Source: Desulfobacca sp.
GTDB taxonomy: Bacteria; Desulfobacterota; Desulfobaccia; Desulfobaccales; Desulfobaccaceae
Assembly: GCA_020725545.1 (NCBI GenBank)
Contig: DYEV01000012.1
Coordinates: 1 to 53,561 of the forward strand
Length of the DNA stretch: 53,561 bases
Direction: 5' to 3'
Within the stretch, counting starts at the first letter, position 1. Each line of letters starts with the position of its first letter. Position numbers and translations under genes: made by a program. Below, piece after piece: positions 35,061 through 44,270 of the stretch. The notes under the pieces were generated by a model that searched no databases, had not been told where the DNA came from, and saw only the letters and a program-made list of their open reading frames with translations.

Positions 35061-35909
35061 TCAGCTGTAGCGCATGGCCCGGAGGCGGGCGATGCGTTCC
35101 TCAATGGGGGGGTGGGTGCTGAAGAGGCTCATGAGGCCGCCGCCGGTCAGGGGGCTGACGATGAACATGTTTTCGGTGGCCGGATTGGCCTCCATGGGAA
35201 TCTGTTGGCTGCCGTAGGCCAATTTCTCCAAGGCCCGGGCCAGGGATTCAGGATTGTGGCAGAGGCGGGCGCCTGTTTCATCGGCAATGTATTCCCGGGA
35301 GCGGGAGATGGCCATCTGGATGAGCATGGCGGCGATGGGGGCCAAAAAGGCAAACAGCAGGCCCGCCAGGGCGTTGCCGCCCCCTTCTTCACTGTCGCGG
35401 CTGCTGCCAAAAATGGTAGACCAGCGGACCATGTCGGCCAGGACCATAATGGCGCCGCCTAGGGTCGCGGCAATGGACTGGATAAGGATGTCCCGATTGC
35501 GCACATGACCGATTTCATGGGCCAGCACCCCTTTCAGCTCCGCGGGCGTCAGGAGGCGCAAGATTCCCTGGGTAACAGCCACCGCCGCGTGTTCTGGATT
35601 ACGGCCAGTGGCAAAGGCATTGGGGCTTTCCTCCGGAATGATATACACCTTGGGCATAGGGATCTGGGCTTCCCGGGCCAGATCCGCTACCATGGCGTGC
35701 AGCTGCGGGGCTTCCGCGGCACTGACCTCTTGGGCACCATACATGCGCAAGACGATTTTATCGGAGAACCAATAGCTGAAAAAATTCATGGCCGCAGCGA
35801 TAATGAGGGCAATCTGCATACCCCGGGTGCCGCCGATGAGCTTGCCGAAAAACAAGATTAGGCCGGTGAGAGCACCCAATAATAAAATGGTCTTGATCTG
35901 ATTGCTCAT
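35061..35909 (-). CDS. htpX: HtpX-family zinc metalloprotease (M48)
   Basis: This 282-residue membrane protease degrades misfolded inner-membrane proteins. Two N-terminal helices (about 7-22 and 31-46) precede the catalytic HEIGH at 131-135. The third zinc ligand is the Glu in SREYIADE near residue 205. Two further helices lie between them ([29 protein letters not shown]). ATG at 35909 is chosen because GGAGGAACTC precedes it and the protein then has the family length. Often induced by heat or membrane stress in other bacteria. Confidence 0.95.
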   Translation of the reverse strand: MSNQIKTILLLGALTGLILFFGKLIGGTRGMQIALIIAAAMNFFSYWFSDKIVLRMYGAQEVSAAEAPQLHAMVADLAREAQIPMPKVYIIPEESPNAFATGRNPEHAAVAVTQGILRLLTPAELKGVLAHEIGHVRNRDILIQSIAATLGGAIMVLADMVRWSTIFGSSRDSEEGGGNALAGLLFAFLAPIAAMLIQMAISRSREYIADETGARLCHNPESLARALEKLAYGSQQIPMEANPATENMFIVSPLTGGGLMSLFSTHPPIEERIARLRAMRYS

Positions 35910-36044
35910 AGAGTTCCTCCTGGATGGTGAAATTAAAAACACCAGGCAGAGAGTTGGCTATTTTTACTCATTATATCATAGGTCTTGCCAGTTTTATAGT
36001 CAATGCTTCAGAGGCCCTAAAGAAAGTCATGCCCGTCCGAATCT

Positions 36045-37760
36045 TCATTGGCCTGTCGGCTCGCACCGTTGGGCCACGGCCTCCTGGCGCAGTTGGCGGC
36101 GCAGGACTTTGCCCACCAAGGTTTTGGGTAGTTCGGCCCGGAACTCGATGATGGTTGGTACTTTGTAGGCGGCCAGGCGCTCCCGGCAGAAGTGGATAAT
36201 CTCTTCGGCGTCGACCGCGGCGCCCGTTTTGGGGACGATAACGGCCATCACGGTTTCCCCCCGGTAGGCTTCCGGGACGCCGAAGACCACCACCTCCTGC
36301 ACCCCCGGATGCTGGTGCATAACTTCCTCCACCTCCCGGGGGAAAATATTAAAGCCGCTGGCGATGATCAGGTCTTTTTTCCGATCAACGATATAAAAAT
36401 ATCCGTCTGCATCCATTCTGGCCAAATCCCCGGTGTAGAACCAGCCATCCCGGATGGCCAAGGCCGTTTCTTCAGGATTCTGCCAGTAGCCGGACATAAC
36501 CTGGGGGCCCCGCAGGATGAGCTCTCCCACTTCGCCGACCGGCAAATCTTGGCAGCCGGTCTGGGCATCCACGATGCGGCATTCGGTGTTGGGGAAAGGC
36601 AGACCGATGCTTCCCGGTTTGCCGCCTCGGCCGATGGGATTAAGGTGGGTGACCGGGGCCGTCTCCGTCAGGCCGTAACCTTCGATGATCCGGCCGTTGG
36701 TCAGGGCCTCAAACCTGGCCTGAACTTCCCGGGGCAACGGCGCGGAACCGCTGATGCTGCCCCACAGCGAGGTGAGATCATACCGTTGCAGGTCCGGGTG
36801 GTGCAGGAGGGCAATGAAGATGGTGGGCACTGCCGGAAAGACCGTGGGACGCTGCCGATGAATGGTCTTGAGGACCTGGGTGGCGTCAAATTTGGGCAAC
36901 AGGATGATGGCCCCACCCAGATTCAGGGGCCAATTCATGCCGGCGGTCATGCCAAAGACGTGAAAATAGGGGAGCACCGCCAGGATCCGCTCCTGACCCC
37001 GGCGGCAATGCTGCAGCCAGGCGTTGATCTGCAGGACATTGCTCACCAGATTGCGGTGCGTCAGGACCGCGGCCTTGGGTATCCCCGTGGTGCCGCCGGT
37101 ATATTGCAGGATGGCGATGTCCTGACTGCGGGCTGCCAGGGGAGGAAGTTCGACCTGCTCAGAGGTGAGAAGCTCCCTGAAGGCAATCTGCTGCAGTTGC
37201 CGTCGCGGGCCAATCTGCTGTTTCTGTCGCCAGGATTTGAAGAGATAAAGGACATTGAGAGGGAAGGGCAGAAAATCGGCCAGAGAGGCCACGATAAGAT
37301 GACTTAAGGGCAGCTCGGCCCGAATCTGCTCCACTTTGGCCGCCAACTGGTCCAACACCACGGCCATGGCAGCTCCGGTCCGTTTGAGTTGGTCCAGGAT
37401 TTCCCGGGGGGCAGCCAAGGGGTTGATCATGACGACCAGGGCGCCCAAGTGTAGGGCGGCATAATAGGCGATGACGATCTGGGGGCAGTTGGGCAGGATG
37501 AGGGCCAATGGTTGCCCAGCCTGCAGACCCAGGCGGGCCAGGCCGGCGGCAGCCCGGCGCACGAGGTGGGCCAGCCGTTCATAAGAAATGGTTTTGCCAA
37601 AAAAGATAATGGCTGGCTGTGTGGGAAAGTCGGCCGCCGACTGATAGAACAGGTCCGGCAGAGAGAGATCCGGTATCTCAATGGCCGCCGGGACCCCGGG
37701 GTCATACTGCTGCTGCCAGGGGAACGAGGTGGTCAGAGCTTCTGCCTTGGCCAATGACAA
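36045..37760 (-). CDS. Long-chain fatty acyl-CoA ligase/synthetase (FadD-like)
   Basis: This 571-residue adenylate-forming enzyme activates a fatty or similar carboxylic acid with ATP and CoA. Motifs include the phosphate loop YTGGTTGIPKAAVLTHRNL near residue 222, GYGLTETAPVTHLNP near 366, the YTGDLARMDADGYFYIVDRK hinge near 445 and the C-terminal Lys in LPKTLVGKVLRRQLR. The TTG at 37760 is the best start, with AAAGGGA upstream. No beta-oxidation genes are adjacent; substrate (fatty acid, aryl acid) is not certain. Confidence 0.9.
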   Translation of the reverse strand: MSLAKAEALTTSFPWQQQYDPGVPAAIEIPDLSLPDLFYQSAADFPTQPAIIFFGKTISYERLAHLVRRAAAGLARLGLQAGQPLALILPNCPQIVIAYYAALHLGALVVMINPLAAPREILDQLKRTGAAMAVVLDQLAAKVEQIRAELPLSHLIVASLADFLPFPLNVLYLFKSWRQKQQIGPRRQLQQIAFRELLTSEQVELPPLAARSQDIAILQYTGGTTGIPKAAVLTHRNLVSNVLQINAWLQHCRRGQERILAVLPYFHVFGMTAGMNWPLNLGGAIILLPKFDATQVLKTIHRQRPTVFPAVPTIFIALLHHPDLQRYDLTSLWGSISGSAPLPREVQARFEALTNGRIIEGYGLTETAPVTHLNPIGRGGKPGSIGLPFPNTECRIVDAQTGCQDLPVGEVGELILRGPQVMSGYWQNPEETALAIRDGWFYTGDLARMDADGYFYIVDRKKDLIIASGFNIFPREVEEVMHQHPGVQEVVVFGVPEAYRGETVMAVIVPKTGAAVDAEEIIHFCRERLAAYKVPTIIEFRAELPKTLVGKVLRRQLRQEAVAQRCEPTGQ

Positions 37761-37868
37761 TATTCCCTTTGCTTCCAGGGTTGCGGTTGGAGGAGGGGTT
37801 GTGGCGGCGGGGCCAGGAGAACAGTCCCCTGGCCCCCCCTTTAGTTCCTCAGAGGCAGAAACCCGGCA

Positions 37869-38513
37869 TCAGTGTTTGGTGCCGACGATGAGACGGTGGA
37901 GGTGGAAAATATTGCAGCCGCAGACGTGCTCAATGCACAACCCTGACTCCCGCATCACCTTGGGGACATCCAGATCAGTGGTAAAGCCGATGCGGACAAA
38001 CAGAGGAGCCAATACATCTTTGGCTTTTTCCAAAAGGTGACCGTTTTCGCCACGGGAGTGCTGCACTGCGATGACTTGGCCGCCGGGCCGCAGGACCCGC
38101 AGAATTTCCCGACAGAGTTTGTGGGGGTCGGGTACGGTGGTGATGACATAGGAGGCGATGACAGCATCGAAACTGTTATCGGGAAAGGTCATATTGCAGG
38201 CATCCATGACGTGCAGCTCGACAATATGGCCGTTCTGCTTGGTTGCCAGCCGTTTTCGGGCTTTTTTGATCATCCCCTCGGCGATGTCAATGCCGACAAT
38301 ATGGCTGTGGGGGGGATAAAGCGGCAGACTGGTCCCCGTGCCGATGCCGATTTCCAGGATCTTCTGCCCGGGACGGGCCGACAGATATTTAAAGGCCTCG
38401 CGCCGACCTGGCTCCAGGGCCTTGCCAAAAACAAAATCATAAAAAGGGGAGTAAAAAGAATATAACCTCTCCATATACTGGCCGTTAATTTTCGTTTTAG
38501 ATTGGTTTTTCAT
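37869..38513 (-). CDS. Class I SAM-dependent methyltransferase (UbiE/PmtA-like)
   Basis: This 214-residue enzyme has the SAM-binding ILEIGIGTGTSLPLYP (motif I, near residue 52), VGIDIAEGM (acidic residue near 73), MDACNMTFPDNSFDAVIASY near 106 and LRVLRPGGQVIAVQHS near 140. The N-terminal YSFYSPFYDFVFGKALEPGR resembles UbiE and bacterial phosphatidylethanolamine N-methyltransferase PmtA. It could act on a quinone or a phospholipid; the sequence alone does not decide. About 250 bases upstream are gene-free. Confidence 0.85.
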   Translation of the reverse strand: MKNQSKTKINGQYMERLYSFYSPFYDFVFGKALEPGRREAFKYLSARPGQKILEIGIGTGTSLPLYPPHSHIVGIDIAEGMIKKARKRLATKQNGHIVELHVMDACNMTFPDNSFDAVIASYVITTVPDPHKLCREILRVLRPGGQVIAVQHSRGENGHLLEKAKDVLAPLFVRIGFTTDLDVPKVMRESGLCIEHVCGCNIFHLHRLIVGTKH

Positions 38514-38760
38514 GGGAGTGCCTCGCTTTAGGCTTAATGGTGAGCGGAGCAGAAACTGCTCAGAATTATATCAGCATGCAGTTTACCGCAAAGCAGGCCA
38601 AAATGTAAACTCAAAGTTTGCAAAAAATGCGGAAAAATTATTTTCGACCCCAGACCCTCTTGGCAGAGACCGAGGAGCCCCACCCCGTTCCCCGATCCTG
38701 CCTTTTGGCTGTGTCCAGAGGCCAGGAAAAGGGGTTTTCCATCACCTGGAGAGCATGCGG

Positions 38761-38985
38761 CTAGCCCCAAGGTATAATCTGCCAAACATCCTGTTGCTGA
38801 TCATAGTCCAAGCGATAGCAGCGCTGGTCCGCAGCTAAAATCTTGAGGAAGGCGCCATTAGGGGAGATGCCCCGGGACAACACCGCCAGAACCTCCAAGC
38901 AACGGCCCCCCCAGAAGAGGCGTCGGGGTTGCTCATACACCGTAGAGCCGCTATACCAGTCAATCTGTCCTGATCTGCCAGTCAT
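38761..38985 (-). CDS. Small DUF6504-like protein coupled to the HPr-like protein
   Basis: This 74-residue protein overlaps the stop of the HPr-like gene (ATGA). Its likely beta-rich sequence (PRRLFWGGRCLEVLAVLSRG, then CYRLDYDQQQDVWQI) resembles the DUF6504 type, where a rearranged WRGRxYxV motif is followed by a Trp-rich end. That similarity is from memory and weak. It is the last gene of the pair. Confidence 0.6.
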   Translation of the reverse strand: MTGRSGQIDWYSGSTVYEQPRRLFWGGRCLEVLAVLSRGISPNGAFLKILAADQRCYRLDYDQQQDVWQIIPWG

Positions 38986-40295
38986 CGCAAGTAGGAGAGT
39001 TCCGGGGGCAAGGGGATGCCTTTCCCCATGGTATCCTCACCGTAGTTGATGCCGGCCAGGATGGCGATGTCGGCCAGGGCCCGGGCATCACCCCGAAATT
39101 TGACCTGAGACAGATTTTCCCGCTGCACTTTGCCGCCAGCCCACTGCAGGTCCAGGATGGAACTGGCATCAAAGTGGTCCTCGGCCACGATCATTTCCAC
39201 CTGGCCGCCATAATGCTGGACGATTTTGGCCACCAGCATGCAGGGCCGGCTGTGGAAGCCCAGTTTCACCGGGACGCCCACGGTGATTTCGTCATGTTCG
39301 ATGTATTGATTCAGGAGGCTTTGTGCCAATGATTTTCCCCGCGCCAGAAATTCATTGCAAGAAAAAACGGCATAATTAATGATGGCATCCAATAAAAATT
39401 CTGTGTTGACGAGACGCGCCAATAATTGCTGCACTTCCAGATAAATACCGCTGCGGCCGACGTCATAGAGGTGACGCTCAAAATAATGGGCCAACCGACC
39501 ACTTAATTCCAGGAGATGCAAAGATATGGAGATATGATCCCGGAGCGCTTTGAATGTCGAGCCTTCGCTGCGGCTGGCATCCCGGCCGATATAGGTATCA
39601 TAGGACGACTGCAGGTTATGGATGATCATCTCGTACTTGCGAAGGATTTCCTCATTGATGCGGCTGGGAATGAGCGCGCGCAACTCGCCGGTGGGAAAAC
39701 GCTTATAAAATCCCAGCAGTTCGAAGTCCCGGACGATGTTCAGGTAGGCGGTGGTGATGCGCACAATATGTTGGCGCTCGTCATAAAGGTCTTGGGGTAG
39801 GATATTAAATTCCAGATAGCGGTTGGAAGACAGGTTGGCAAATTGTTCTCGTGCCAGGGTGGGTGGCGACAGCTTCAGGCCCATCTTCTTGGTTTCGGCA
39901 ATCAGCTCTTGACAGAGATTGGTCAGGGTGTTAATCAGGAAGCGGTGAACCAATTGGCTGGCAAAAATAAAGGCCTCATCCGCCCCGATCTCATAGAAGC
40001 TGATGCGGCTGACAATATGCTTCATGGTGAAGGCGGCCGAGGAAAAATTCAAAATGGAGGCCACGAGCTCACGATAGCAATACCATTGCCGGTTATTTTT
40101 AGCGCCGTGATAGTCCAATAAGTCTTCCACCAGCTTTGAGGCATAGCTCAGGCGGGCAAAAAGGCGCTCGGTATCGGGTAGTCTGCCCTCGATCTGCGAA
40201 ACAAAAAACTGGCAGAGGTCCAATAATTCATCGGCAAAGGCATCTACCAGGGCAACAAATTCGTCATTGGAGATAACTTCTAATTTCGTAGTCAT
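38982..40295 (-). CDS. Large protein with C-terminal HPr-like phosphocarrier domain
   Basis: This 437-residue protein joins about 335 residues of mostly helical, unrecognised sequence to a C-terminal HPr-like domain (about 339-437). The latter has GFHSRP at 346-351, with His348 where HPr carries its phospho-His (GLHARP), and ASSILDLQWAGG near 378 at the position of the regulatory Ser46 region (KSIMGLL). The N-terminal part has no membrane helix or known motif. Similar long proteins with an HPr-like tail occur in deltaproteobacteria, with no assigned role. The gene is divergent from fabF. Confidence 0.72.
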   Translation of the reverse strand: MTTKLEVISNDEFVALVDAFADELLDLCQFFVSQIEGRLPDTERLFARLSYASKLVEDLLDYHGAKNNRQWYCYRELVASILNFSSAAFTMKHIVSRISFYEIGADEAFIFASQLVHRFLINTLTNLCQELIAETKKMGLKLSPPTLAREQFANLSSNRYLEFNILPQDLYDERQHIVRITTAYLNIVRDFELLGFYKRFPTGELRALIPSRINEEILRKYEMIIHNLQSSYDTYIGRDASRSEGSTFKALRDHISISLHLLELSGRLAHYFERHLYDVGRSGIYLEVQQLLARLVNTEFLLDAIINYAVFSCNEFLARGKSLAQSLLNQYIEHDEITVGVPVKLGFHSRPCMLVAKIVQHYGGQVEMIVAEDHFDASSILDLQWAGGKVQRENLSQVKFRGDARALADIAILAGINYGEDTMGKGIPLPPELSYLR

Positions 40296-40495
40296 AATAC
40301 CGGTTAAAGGGAGATCTTGCGAATCTGCGGCTGCACCCGTGAAACTGCTCCAGCAGGCGTGGCCAAACCAAGTGATTCTTTGCCTTTTGGGAATCCGGCT
40401 CGGGGCTGCGCACCGCTGTCACGGGGAGCGCAGAGGTTATCGGCGAATCAAAGTTATTGTATTCCTATTCCACGGAGAAATCCAGGGAGATATGC

Positions 40496-41824
40496 ATGCC
40501 GACGGGTAATATAGTAAAAATGCGCCGGGTAGTGGTCACCGGTTTGGGCCTGATGACGCCCTTGGGCAGCGATGTCCCCACGGTCTGGGCGCGGCTGCTG
40601 CGGGGCGAGTCCGGGATTTCCCGGGTCACCCTCTTTGCCAAGAACGTGGCTGAGTTTCGGGAGCGCTTCCGGGCCCCGGCGGATTTCCCCCTCATCGCCG
40701 GCGAGGTCAAGGATTTCGACCTGAAAGAAATTATGGCTGCCCGGAAGAAAAATCTATCCAAAGATGACCATAAACTTATAAAATATACCGATAGATATTC
40801 GCAGCTGGCCCTGGCCGCCAGCCTCGAGGCGGTGAATCACTCCGGCTTGGACCTGGACCAGGAAGACCCTGAAAGGATAGGCATCATCATTGCCAGCGGC
40901 ATGGGGGGCGTCAGCAGTTGGGAGGAACAACACGAAAATCTCCTGACGCAGGGCGTCAAGAAGGTCTCCCCTTTTACAGTTCCCAAGCTGTTGCCCAACC
41001 TGGCCGCAGGCAATGTCTCCATCAGCTTTCAGGCCCGGGGGCCCAATATTGCCCTGGCCACTGCCTGCGCGGCCGGTGCCCATGCCATCGGCGCCGCCTA
41101 CCGTTCTGTGCAGTTGGGAGAGACCGATTTGATGGCCGCCGGCGGGGCCGAAGCCGCGGTCACGCCCCTGACGGTCGCGGGATTTTATCGGATGGGGGCG
41201 TTGGCCACCCATTTTAATGACCGCCCCACCGAGGCATCCCGACCATTCGATAAGGATCGGGAGGGTTTCGTCATGTCCGAAGGGGCCGGCATTCTCATCC
41301 TGGAAGAGTTGGAGCATGCCCGGCGTCGCCAAGCCACCATTCTGGCCGAGATTATCGGCTTTGGCATGACCGGCGATGCCCGGCATATCACCGACCCCGA
41401 TTTGGATGGCGCGGTCCGCTGCATCAATATGGCTCTCAAAGATGCCAACCTGCGGCCGGAACAGATTGATTACGTTAATCCCCATGCCACTTCCACACCC
41501 ACCGGTGATCGGAATGAGGCCGCGGCCTTGCGGCAGGTTTTCGGCGGCAGCAAAGGACTGCCACTGGTAAGTGCCACCAAATCCATGACCGGACATATGT
41601 TGGGGGCCGCCGGCGCCGTGGAGGCAATTTTTGTCTGTCTCTCCCTGCAGGAGGGGCGCATACCACCCACGATTAACCTGGTCAACCTCGATCCAGACTG
41701 TGCCGGTCTCAATCTGGTCCGGGAGGCGGCCGTCGAAGTACCCTTGCGCTATGCCCTGTCCAACTCCTTCGGCTTTGGCGGCACCAACGCCGGTCTGGTT
41801 TTTAAAAGGTATGAGGAGGCATGA
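40496..41824 (+). CDS. fabF: Beta-ketoacyl-ACP synthase II (FabF-type)
   Basis: This 442-residue thiolase-fold condensing enzyme elongates acyl-ACP with malonyl-ACP. Catalytic features are the nucleophilic Cys in ATACAAGAHAIG near residue 187, His in HATSTPTGD near 331, Lys in SATKSMTGHMLGAAG near 364 and the glycine-rich NSFGFGGTNAGLVF end. The start ATG 40496 is supported by CAGGGAG; ATG 40520 is the alternative and gives the usual MRRVVVTGLG start. The stop overlaps the histidine-kinase start (ATGA). It may serve general or specialised fatty-acid synthesis; no other fab gene or acyl carrier protein is near. Confidence 0.92.
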   Translation: MPTGNIVKMRRVVVTGLGLMTPLGSDVPTVWARLLRGESGISRVTLFAKNVAEFRERFRAPADFPLIAGEVKDFDLKEIMAARKKNLSKDDHKLIKYTDRYSQLALAASLEAVNHSGLDLDQEDPERIGIIIASGMGGVSSWEEQHENLLTQGVKKVSPFTVPKLLPNLAAGNVSISFQARGPNIALATACAAGAHAIGAAYRSVQLGETDLMAAGGAEAAVTPLTVAGFYRMGALATHFNDRPTEASRPFDKDREGFVMSEGAGILILEELEHARRRQATILAEIIGFGMTGDARHITDPDLDGAVRCINMALKDANLRPEQIDYVNPHATSTPTGDRNEAAALRQVFGGSKGLPLVSATKSMTGHMLGAAGAVEAIFVCLSLQEGRIPPTINLVNLDPDCAGLNLVREAAVEVPLRYALSNSFGFGGTNAGLVFKRYEEA

Positions 41825-43275
41825 GTGGTCAACTATCGACTACCAACTGCAAACCGACAACTTTCGAGACTACTCCCATGACCCTACCCGAAATCTTCCG
41901 TGTCCTCCTGCTCCAGACCCAACCGCAGGTTGAGCATCGGGTTATAACCCGGCCCGTAAGTCATGGTCTCTGTCCCCAGATCGAAATGATTGTTTTGGGA
42001 CTTCCCCCAGGTCTGTCTCCGGAGGCGGGCGCCGCGGTCTGGAAGGATCTGGGAGAACAACCCTTTCACCTCATCCTGGACGGTCGGGAGCCGGACCCGC
42101 ACAACCCTGATTTCCAAGCAATTGTTGGTGACTGCCCTGTCATTAGCAGCCGGGCTGTGCCGCTAGTCCGGGAATTGCTGGCCCAGTTGGAAAAAAGCTG
42201 TTTTACCGGCGAAATCCAGGCCAATGTCATTGACAGTGCCGCCGACGCCATCATCACCATCAATGAAGACCACCTGATCGTGGGCTATAATCAAGGTGCT
42301 GAAATGATCTTTGGGTATTCTCGGGACGAGGTCATGGGTCAGGATCTCAACATGATTATTCCACCGCCCCACAAAGAAAAACATCGGGAATATGTGCGCC
42401 GCTATATCGCCACCCGGGATGCCCATGTCATCGGCAAACATGTACAGCTGTCGGCCCTCCGGAAGAACGGCGAAGAATTTCCCATGAGCATCTCGTTTTC
42501 GGTGGCGGACATCGGCGGCAACCTCTATTTCACTGGCATCATCCGGGACATCACGGAATACGTCGATCTGCAGGACAGGCTTCGTCAGAACGAGCGGTTG
42601 GCTGCGGTGGGCAATACCATCTCCCAGATCGTCCACGAGATCAAAAATCCTCTCATGATCATCGGCGGTTTTGCCCAACAGCTCCTCAAAACCAAAACCC
42701 TGGATGACAAGGGGCTACAGAAACTGTCTATTATCGTTGAAGAAGTCGGCCGCCTGGAAGCCCTTATGGCGGAAATGCGGGATTATTCCCGGCCGCCCAC
42801 CTTGAAGCGGGAAATCGGCCGGATCGAACGGCTCCTGCAGGAGTTGCTGGACCTTTACGGCGAGTTTTTGCAGGAGAAAAACATCCAATTGGTGCTCACC
42901 CCCATGGAGCCCCAGCCCACCTACTCCCTGGACTACCAGCAGTTGCGCCAGGTCCTGGTGAACCTCATCAAAAACGCTGCCGAGGCCATGCCCCAGGGTG
43001 GGACTATTACTCTGTCGGTGCAGCGGCGCCCACCCAACTTGGAAATCAAGGTGGCCGATACTGGCGAAGGTATGCCGCCGGATGTGGTGGAGAATATCTT
43101 CACCCCATATTTCACCACCAAAACCAAAGGCTCAGGTCTGGGGCTGGCCATCTCCCGGAATATTGTCCGAGCCCATAACGGCGAGATGGAGGTGGAAAGT
43201 CACCCGGGGAAAGGCACCGTCTTTACCATTCGCTTGCCTCTGGCAGAGATCGAATCCGGCGTATGTCCCGTGTAG
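41821..43275 (+). CDS. PAS-domain sensor histidine kinase
   Basis: This 484-residue protein has no membrane helix, so it is likely a cytoplasmic sensor. A PAS domain occupies about residues 133-247 (NVIDSAADAIITINEDHLIV, GYSRDEVMGQDLNMIIPP). The H-box is SQIVHEIKNPLMIIGG with His272, the N-box VNLIKNAAEAMP near 378 and the G boxes ADTGEGMPP and GSGLGLAIS near 410-440. Residues 1-20 derive from the dispersed repeat tract, so ATG 41878 is a plausible alternative start. No response-regulator gene is adjacent. Confidence 0.88.
   Translation: MSGQLSTTNCKPTTFETTPMTLPEIFRVLLLQTQPQVEHRVITRPVSHGLCPQIEMIVLGLPPGLSPEAGAAVWKDLGEQPFHLILDGREPDPHNPDFQAIVGDCPVISSRAVPLVRELLAQLEKSCFTGEIQANVIDSAADAIITINEDHLIVGYNQGAEMIFGYSRDEVMGQDLNMIIPPPHKEKHREYVRRYIATRDAHVIGKHVQLSALRKNGEEFPMSISFSVADIGGNLYFTGIIRDITEYVDLQDRLRQNERLAAVGNTISQIVHEIKNPLMIIGGFAQQLLKTKTLDDKGLQKLSIIVEEVGRLEALMAEMRDYSRPPTLKREIGRIERLLQELLDLYGEFLQEKNIQLVLTPMEPQPTYSLDYQQLRQVLVNLIKNAAEAMPQGGTITLSVQRRPPNLEIKVADTGEGMPPDVVENIFTPYFTTKTKGSGLGLAISRNIVRAHNGEMEVESHPGKGTVFTIRLPLAEIESGVCPV
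41826..41876. repeat. Dispersed repeat tract read as the kinase N-terminus
   Basis: AACTATCGACTACCAACTG and AACCGACAACTT match the dispersed repeat theme. Translated, it gives the low-complexity SGQLSTTNCKPTTFETTP. Confidence 0.4.
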
Positions 43276-44270
43276 CCGAGCCGTTGCTGCAGGTAGCTGA
43301 CCTGCAAGCCGCCTTTCTGACGCCAGCCGGTCTGGTGCCAGCGGTGAATGGCATCTCCTTCAGTCTCGGGGCCGGGGAGACCCTGGGGCTGGTGGGCGAG
43401 TCGGGCTGCGGCAAGACGGTAACGGCGCTGGCTATTCTGCGCCTGTTGCCGGAGCAGACCAGCCAGCAGAGCGGCAAGGTCTGGTTTGCCGGTCAGGACC
43501 TCATGGCCCTGTCCAAACATGATATCCGGGCTATCCGGGGCAACCGCATCGCCATGATCTTCCAAGAGCCCATGACCGCCCTCAATCCGGTTTTGACCAT
43601 CGGCGAGCAGATCAGTGAGGTTCTGCGGCTGCATCGGGGTCTGGAGCGCCGGGCCGCCTGGCAAGAGGCCGGCCAGACTCTCCGCCAAGTGGGCATTGCC
43701 GACCCGGAAGAACGCCTGCGTCAGTACCCCCACCAGCTTTCCGGCGGTTTGCGGCAAAGGGCCCTCATTGCCATGGCCCTGGTCTGCCAACCGCAGTTGG
43801 TCATTGCCGATGAACCGACAACAGCCCTGGACGTCACCATTCAGGCCCAAATCTTGGCCTTATTGGCTGAACTCCGGGCTCAGATGAATATGGCGCTGCT
43901 GCTCATTTCCCATAATCTGGGGGTGGTGGCCCAGATTACTGACCGGGTGGCAGTGATGTATGCCGGCCGCATTGTTGAGACCGCGCCCACGCCCCGTTTG
44001 TTTGCCGCCCCGTGCCATCCCTATACCCAGGGGTTGCTGGCCTCGGTGCCGAAGCTGGATTTTCAGGCAAGACCCGTCAGACTGCAGGCGATTCCCGGTC
44101 AGGTGCCTTCTCTGGGCGAGGTGCCGGCGGGCTGTCCCTTTCAGCCCCGCTGCCCCCGGGCCTTTGCCGCCTGCCAGGAGATGCCGCCCTGGCTGTCGGT
44201 GGCAGCAGATCATCAGGTGGCTTGCTGGCTCTATCAAGGCGGGACAGAGAAAGTGAGCGGCCATGGCTGA
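43263..44270 (+). CDS. ABC transporter ATPase, DppD/OppD-like
   Basis: This 335-residue ATPase matches the D subunit of peptide/nickel importers. Walker A is GESGCGKTV near residue 40, the signature LSGGLRQRALIAMAL near 160 and Walker B LVIADEPTTALDVT near 180. The C-terminal oligopeptide-transporter domain has the CPFQPRCPRAF motif near 295, and its Cys residues likely bind a 4Fe-4S cluster. It overlaps the kinase gene by 13 bases and the next ATPase gene by 8, so the run is translationally coupled. No permease or binding protein is in the window. Confidence 0.92.
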   Translation: MSRVAEPLLQVADLQAAFLTPAGLVPAVNGISFSLGAGETLGLVGESGCGKTVTALAILRLLPEQTSQQSGKVWFAGQDLMALSKHDIRAIRGNRIAMIFQEPMTALNPVLTIGEQISEVLRLHRGLERRAAWQEAGQTLRQVGIADPEERLRQYPHQLSGGLRQRALIAMALVCQPQLVIADEPTTALDVTIQAQILALLAELRAQMNMALLLISHNLGVVAQITDRVAVMYAGRIVETAPTPRLFAAPCHPYTQGLLASVPKLDFQARPVRLQAIPGQVPSLGEVPAGCPFQPRCPRAFAACQEMPPWLSVAADHQVACWLYQGGTEKVSGHG

